A program made the position numbers and the translations under genes. Below are positions 6,224 through 8,495 of a stretch of 8,495 nucleotides of DNA, piece by piece. The notes under the pieces are model-generated. The model saw nothing but the letters and a program-made list of their open reading frames with translations. It was not told the DNA's origin and made no database searches. This stretch comes from JALZIF01 sp964584905 (GTDB taxonomy: Bacteria; Gemmatimonadota; Gemmatimonadetes; Gemmatimonadales; Gemmatimonadaceae), in contig CAZPCC010000325.1 in the NCBI GenBank assembly GCA_964584905.1, positions 1-8,495 of the forward strand, given 5' to 3'. Numbering within the stretch: the first letter of the stretch is position 1; each line of letters begins with the position of its first letter.

Positions 6224-7276
6224 CTACGGCCGCAGCGATTCTCGTGCGTTCGTCGCGGCCCGGACGATCTCCCACAGCCAATTGGCGAAATGCGCGGTGC
6301 CGACCAGGGGGAAATCCGCGCTCCATTCATCCGAAGGCTGGTGGTAATGATCGAACCGCCGCATCGCGTCCGCGCGCTCCGCTTCGGAATAACCCTTCCA
6401 TTGTGAGCCAGGGATTGGAAAGAGGATCGGCACGCCGAGCTGGAAGAAGGAGAACACGTCGGAGATCCGCCGCGGCGGGGTGGCGGTGGTCGTCCATCCG
6501 CGTGCGCGGGCGAGCGAGTCGGCGAGCCGCGCGCCAGGGTGAGTCGGCAGCGCGCCCATCAGCTGCCACTGGGTAGCCTCTCCGGCGGGAGATCCGGCGT
6601 CCACGCCGATGAGCAGTTGGAGCCTATCGATGAGGCGAGAAGCATCGGGACGTTCGACCAGCGCCCGCGAACCGAGCAATCCCTTCTCCTCGAGGTTGAA
6701 AAGCATTACGACGAGTGGACGCTCGCCGGGTGATCGCGCGTAACGCCGCGCAACGTCGAGCACCATCGCCACCGGCAGCGCGGCATCGAGAAAGCCGTTG
6801 TAGATCGAGTCGCCTGACGAATCGGGCCGCCCGACGCCAAGGTGATCGAAGTGCGCCGTGATTCCCACCAGCTCCCCGGTGCGCTCGCCAACCCGCCCCG
6901 GCAGAACCCCAACGACGTTGTACACGGTGTCCGCTGGACGTTCGGCGGTAACAAAGGGAACGAGCAGCCGATCGCTGAACAACGGTTGCGCTCCGAGCCT
7001 GCCCAGCTCGGTAGCCAGTCTGGCAGCCGCACGATCGTTCTCGGGGGTCCAGGGTCCCCGGCCGCGCAGGCTGTCCGACGAGAGGTCGCGAGCGAGCGAT
7101 GCAATGGCCGCCGTGTCGCCGACCGCCGCGTCGGTGGGCCCGGGAGCGGAGACCACGGCGCGGGAGCTCGAGCTGCACGATGCAATCATCGCCAGGCTCC
7201 ACGTAATGATCCAGCGGTGGCTGCCAGCAGCGCGCGGTCGCGCTGCCATTCCGACGACCGTGCCTGAGAGACTCAT
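6224..7276 (-). CDS. M28-family zinc aminopeptidase-like lipoprotein
   Basis: This 350-aa protein is a predicted secreted metallopeptidase of family M28 (di-zinc exopeptidases). A positively charged start and a short hydrophobic stretch (about 22-33, WIITWSLAMIAS) lead to a lipobox IASC at 31-34, so Cys34 is the likely lipidation site and the mature enzyme would be membrane-anchored outside the cytoplasm. All expected metal or catalytic positions are present: AHFDH (His142, Asp144), the bridging Asp164 after GDSIYN, Glu196-Glu197 in NLEEKGLLGS, Asp226 in GVDAGS, and His312 in DHYHQPSDEW. The block usually reading GADDNASG is GFLDAALP here, so only the Asp is kept. The ATG at 7276-7274 has GGGGAGGAG upstream and overlaps the stop of the upstream ankyrin gene (ATGA). 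The open frame extends further upstream, but only within that gene. Substrate is unknown. Confidence 0.9.
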   Translation of the reverse strand: MSLSGTVVGMAARPRAAGSHRWIITWSLAMIASCSSSSRAVVSAPGPTDAAVGDTAAIASLARDLSSDSLRGRGPWTPENDRAAARLATELGRLGAQPLFSDRLLVPFVTAERPADTVYNVVGVLPGRVGERTGELVGITAHFDHLGVGRPDSSGDSIYNGFLDAALPVAMVLDVARRYARSPGERPLVVMLFNLEEKGLLGSRALVERPDASRLIDRLQLLIGVDAGSPAGEATQWQLMGALPTHPGARLADSLARARGWTTTATPPRRISDVFSFFQLGVPILFPIPGSQWKGYSEAERADAMRRFDHYHQPSDEWSADFPLVGTAHFANWLWEIVRAATNARESLRP

Positions 7277-8495
7277 GGTACTCCTCCCCGCCGTTCGATC
7301 AGCCGCATTGCCGGCTCGCTCACGAACATCCTGTTGTGAAACCGCTGTCCCCACGACAGCGGCGTGACGTTCCGGTACTCGTGCAGGATCTCGTGGCCAT
7401 ATCCGGGGTGCAGCTGCTTGCGCAGGGAAGCGCGAACGTTAGGATCGGCGCCGTGGTCGAGCAGGAGCTCGGTGAACGGCGCCGACTGCGGCTTTCTGCC
7501 CTGGTTCATTCGGTAGTTCGGCTGGGACACGACGGTCGCGAAGAGCGGGGTGTGCCCGCCAAAGCCGTCGCTGTCGACCGCGGCCCTGGCGTTCACATCT
7601 GCCCCGCTATCGATCAGCCAGCGCGCTATCTCGAGCTCGTCATAGTCTATGCACATGTGGAGCAGGGTGGTTCCGGCGAGTGGCGTTCCGTGTGTCGCCA
7701 GAACCTCGTCATTGCAACCTAACTCCGTTGGGTAGATCTCCTCGTGGGTGAAGAGGCGGCCGGGGAGCCCCGGATCGCGGACGAGATGCGCCTCGAGCAG
7801 GTCCAGCCGGCCGCGATGCACTGCCATCGTTGGGGTGTCGGGGAGCTGGAATCCATGGTCGACGTACATCTCGAGAATGCGGTGCTTGGCTTCCGGATCC
7901 CGGGCGTCCGTTTCCAGCACCACGCTTACCGGTGCGCGGAGAACGCCATCATCGTCTCTTAACCGGGCACCCAGCTCGAACATCAGCGCCGTCCCCGATG
8001 CGCTCAAGGTATAATCCGGACCATCCAGCGCACCGACTGCAGGGCGTGGCGCACCGGCCATGGCGTGGAGCATGCGCGCCGTACCGATCCTGCTCTGAAG
8101 CGTGGCCCTGTCGATCGCCGAGTGGAGGTCCCTGGCACCAAGCTCGTACAGCATGGTGATGATGCGGTCGCGGCCCAGGTTGGCGGCGTAGCTCATCGGC
8201 GGACCCCAGTTGCTGCCTTTCCGTATGAGCGCGTCCTCGTGCAGCAACATCGGATGCCTTACGACTATCTCGCGAACTGCTTCGGCGTCGTCGCGCCAGA
8301 TTGCGTCGATCAGCTTGCAGGCGCGCACCAGGCGCGGCCAGCCTGACGCCTGGTAGCTGCGGGCCAGTACCAGCTGGGCATCGGCGAGCTTCGCGCTGGC
8401 GGGGTCGATCTTTCTTGGATGGTGAAGCCCGAGCTCCGCTACGGCAGGCGGGTCGTTCGCACGAATGGCGCGGAGGAGGTCCTTGGCCTGGTGTT
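7273..8495 (-). CDS. Ankyrin-repeat protein with shared N-terminal module (start beyond window)
   Basis: 406 residues are visible and the frame is open to the right edge, so the true start lies outside; the GTG at 8328-8326 is internal. The first visible residues, HQAKDLLRAIRANDPPAVAE then LADAQLVLARSYQASGWPRL, are the same helical module found at the start of the large ankyrin protein. The ankyrin part includes MSYAANLGRDRIITMLYELG, APVSVVLE, TMAVHRGRLDLLEAHLV, TTLLHMCIDYDELEIARWLI, TPLFATVVS and ITELL-like helices ending in LLLDHGADPNVRAS. The C-terminus has HEYRNVTPLSWGQRFH, which I recall as typical of a widespread environmental ankyrin subfamily. There is no signal peptide or membrane segment in the visible part. 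The stop overlaps the peptidase start by ATGA, so the two form an operon. It is probably a cytoplasmic protein-binding scaffold; no partner or enzymatic domain is evident. Confidence 0.9.
   Translation of the reverse strand, partial: HQAKDLLRAIRANDPPAVAELGLHHPRKIDPASAKLADAQLVLARSYQASGWPRLVRACKLIDAIWRDDAEAVREIVVRHPMLLHEDALIRKGSNWGPPMSYAANLGRDRIITMLYELGARDLHSAIDRATLQSRIGTARMLHAMAGAPRPAVGALDGPDYTLSASGTALMFELGARLRDDDGVLRAPVSVVLETDARDPEAKHRILEMYVDHGFQLPDTPTMAVHRGRLDLLEAHLVRDPGLPGRLFTHEEIYPTELGCNDEVLATHGTPLAGTTLLHMCIDYDELEIARWLIDSGADVNARAAVDSDGFGGHTPLFATVVSQPNYRMNQGRKPQSAPFTELLLDHGADPNVRASLRKQLHPGYGHEILHEYRNVTPLSWGQRFHNRMFVSEPAMRLIERRGGVP
7281..7289 (-). promoter_or_regulatory. Shine-Dalgarno of the peptidase gene inside the end of the ankyrin gene
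   Basis: GGGGAGGAG on the minus strand lies in the last codons of the ankyrin gene (encoding part of RRGGV), with its GGAGG core 6 nt before the peptidase ATG. It decides the start codon over any upstream in-frame alternative and supports coupled translation. Confidence 0.75.

Noticed and set aside
6112..6576. 154-codon plus-strand ORF starting MAETLSYTG
   Set aside because: Most of it is antisense to the M28 peptidase coding region, and it begins within the edge of palindrome B with no ribosome binding site.
7277..7354. 26-residue N-terminal extension of the peptidase
   Set aside because: It lies inside the ankyrin coding region, would bury the lipoprotein signal, and lacks the ribosome binding site found before the ATG at 7276.

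Overview
The window is GC-rich chromosomal DNA with dense coding on both strands, from a free-living and probably soil-type bacterium. Gemmatimonadota, or a similar group such as Acidobacteriota, is my best guess. It rests on three things: large ankyrin proteins with an N-terminal 'AK..L.AIR.ND ... SGW..L' module, an M28 peptidase lipoprotein, and intergenic palindromes built from CACAGAGGACAC-like and CGCAGAGG-like units. No rRNA, tRNA, CRISPR array, transposase or phage gene is visible, so the phylum assignment is inference.

Layout. (1) 1-2202, minus strand: a polytopic GT-C/GT39-type membrane glycosyltransferase. Its end overlaps by 14 nt the start of a Rossmann-fold NAD(P)-binding protein of the epimerase/SDR type, which runs off the left edge. 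(2) 2203-2486: a divergent intergenic region with a TTGACA promoter candidate for the rightward gene, small inverted and direct repeats, and a structured leader in which a strong Shine-Dalgarno sequence can be buried in a hairpin. (3) 2487-5702, plus strand: a very large ankyrin-repeat protein (1071 aa) that looks like several ankyrin modules fused. (4) 5703-6223: a 521-bp gap between convergent genes, filled by two different palindromic repeat elements and short direct repeats around the first. (5) 6224-8495, minus strand: a second ankyrin-repeat protein (start beyond the right edge), followed by an M28-family zinc peptidase predicted to be a lipoprotein. These two share an ATGA stop/start overlap.

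How the genes fit together. The glycosyltransferase and the NAD(P)-binding protein are probably one transcription unit for modifying envelope or glycolipid components. The second ankyrin protein and the peptidase are almost certainly co-transcribed and translationally coupled. The two ankyrin proteins are not tandem copies, but they share the same N-terminal module, so they belong to one extended family placed on either side of the repeat-filled gap. I see no clear sign of a defence or mobile system. The most distinctive signals are the shared N-terminal module, the coupled ankyrin-peptidase pair, the paired palindromes, and the leader hairpin over the ribosome binding site of the large ankyrin gene.
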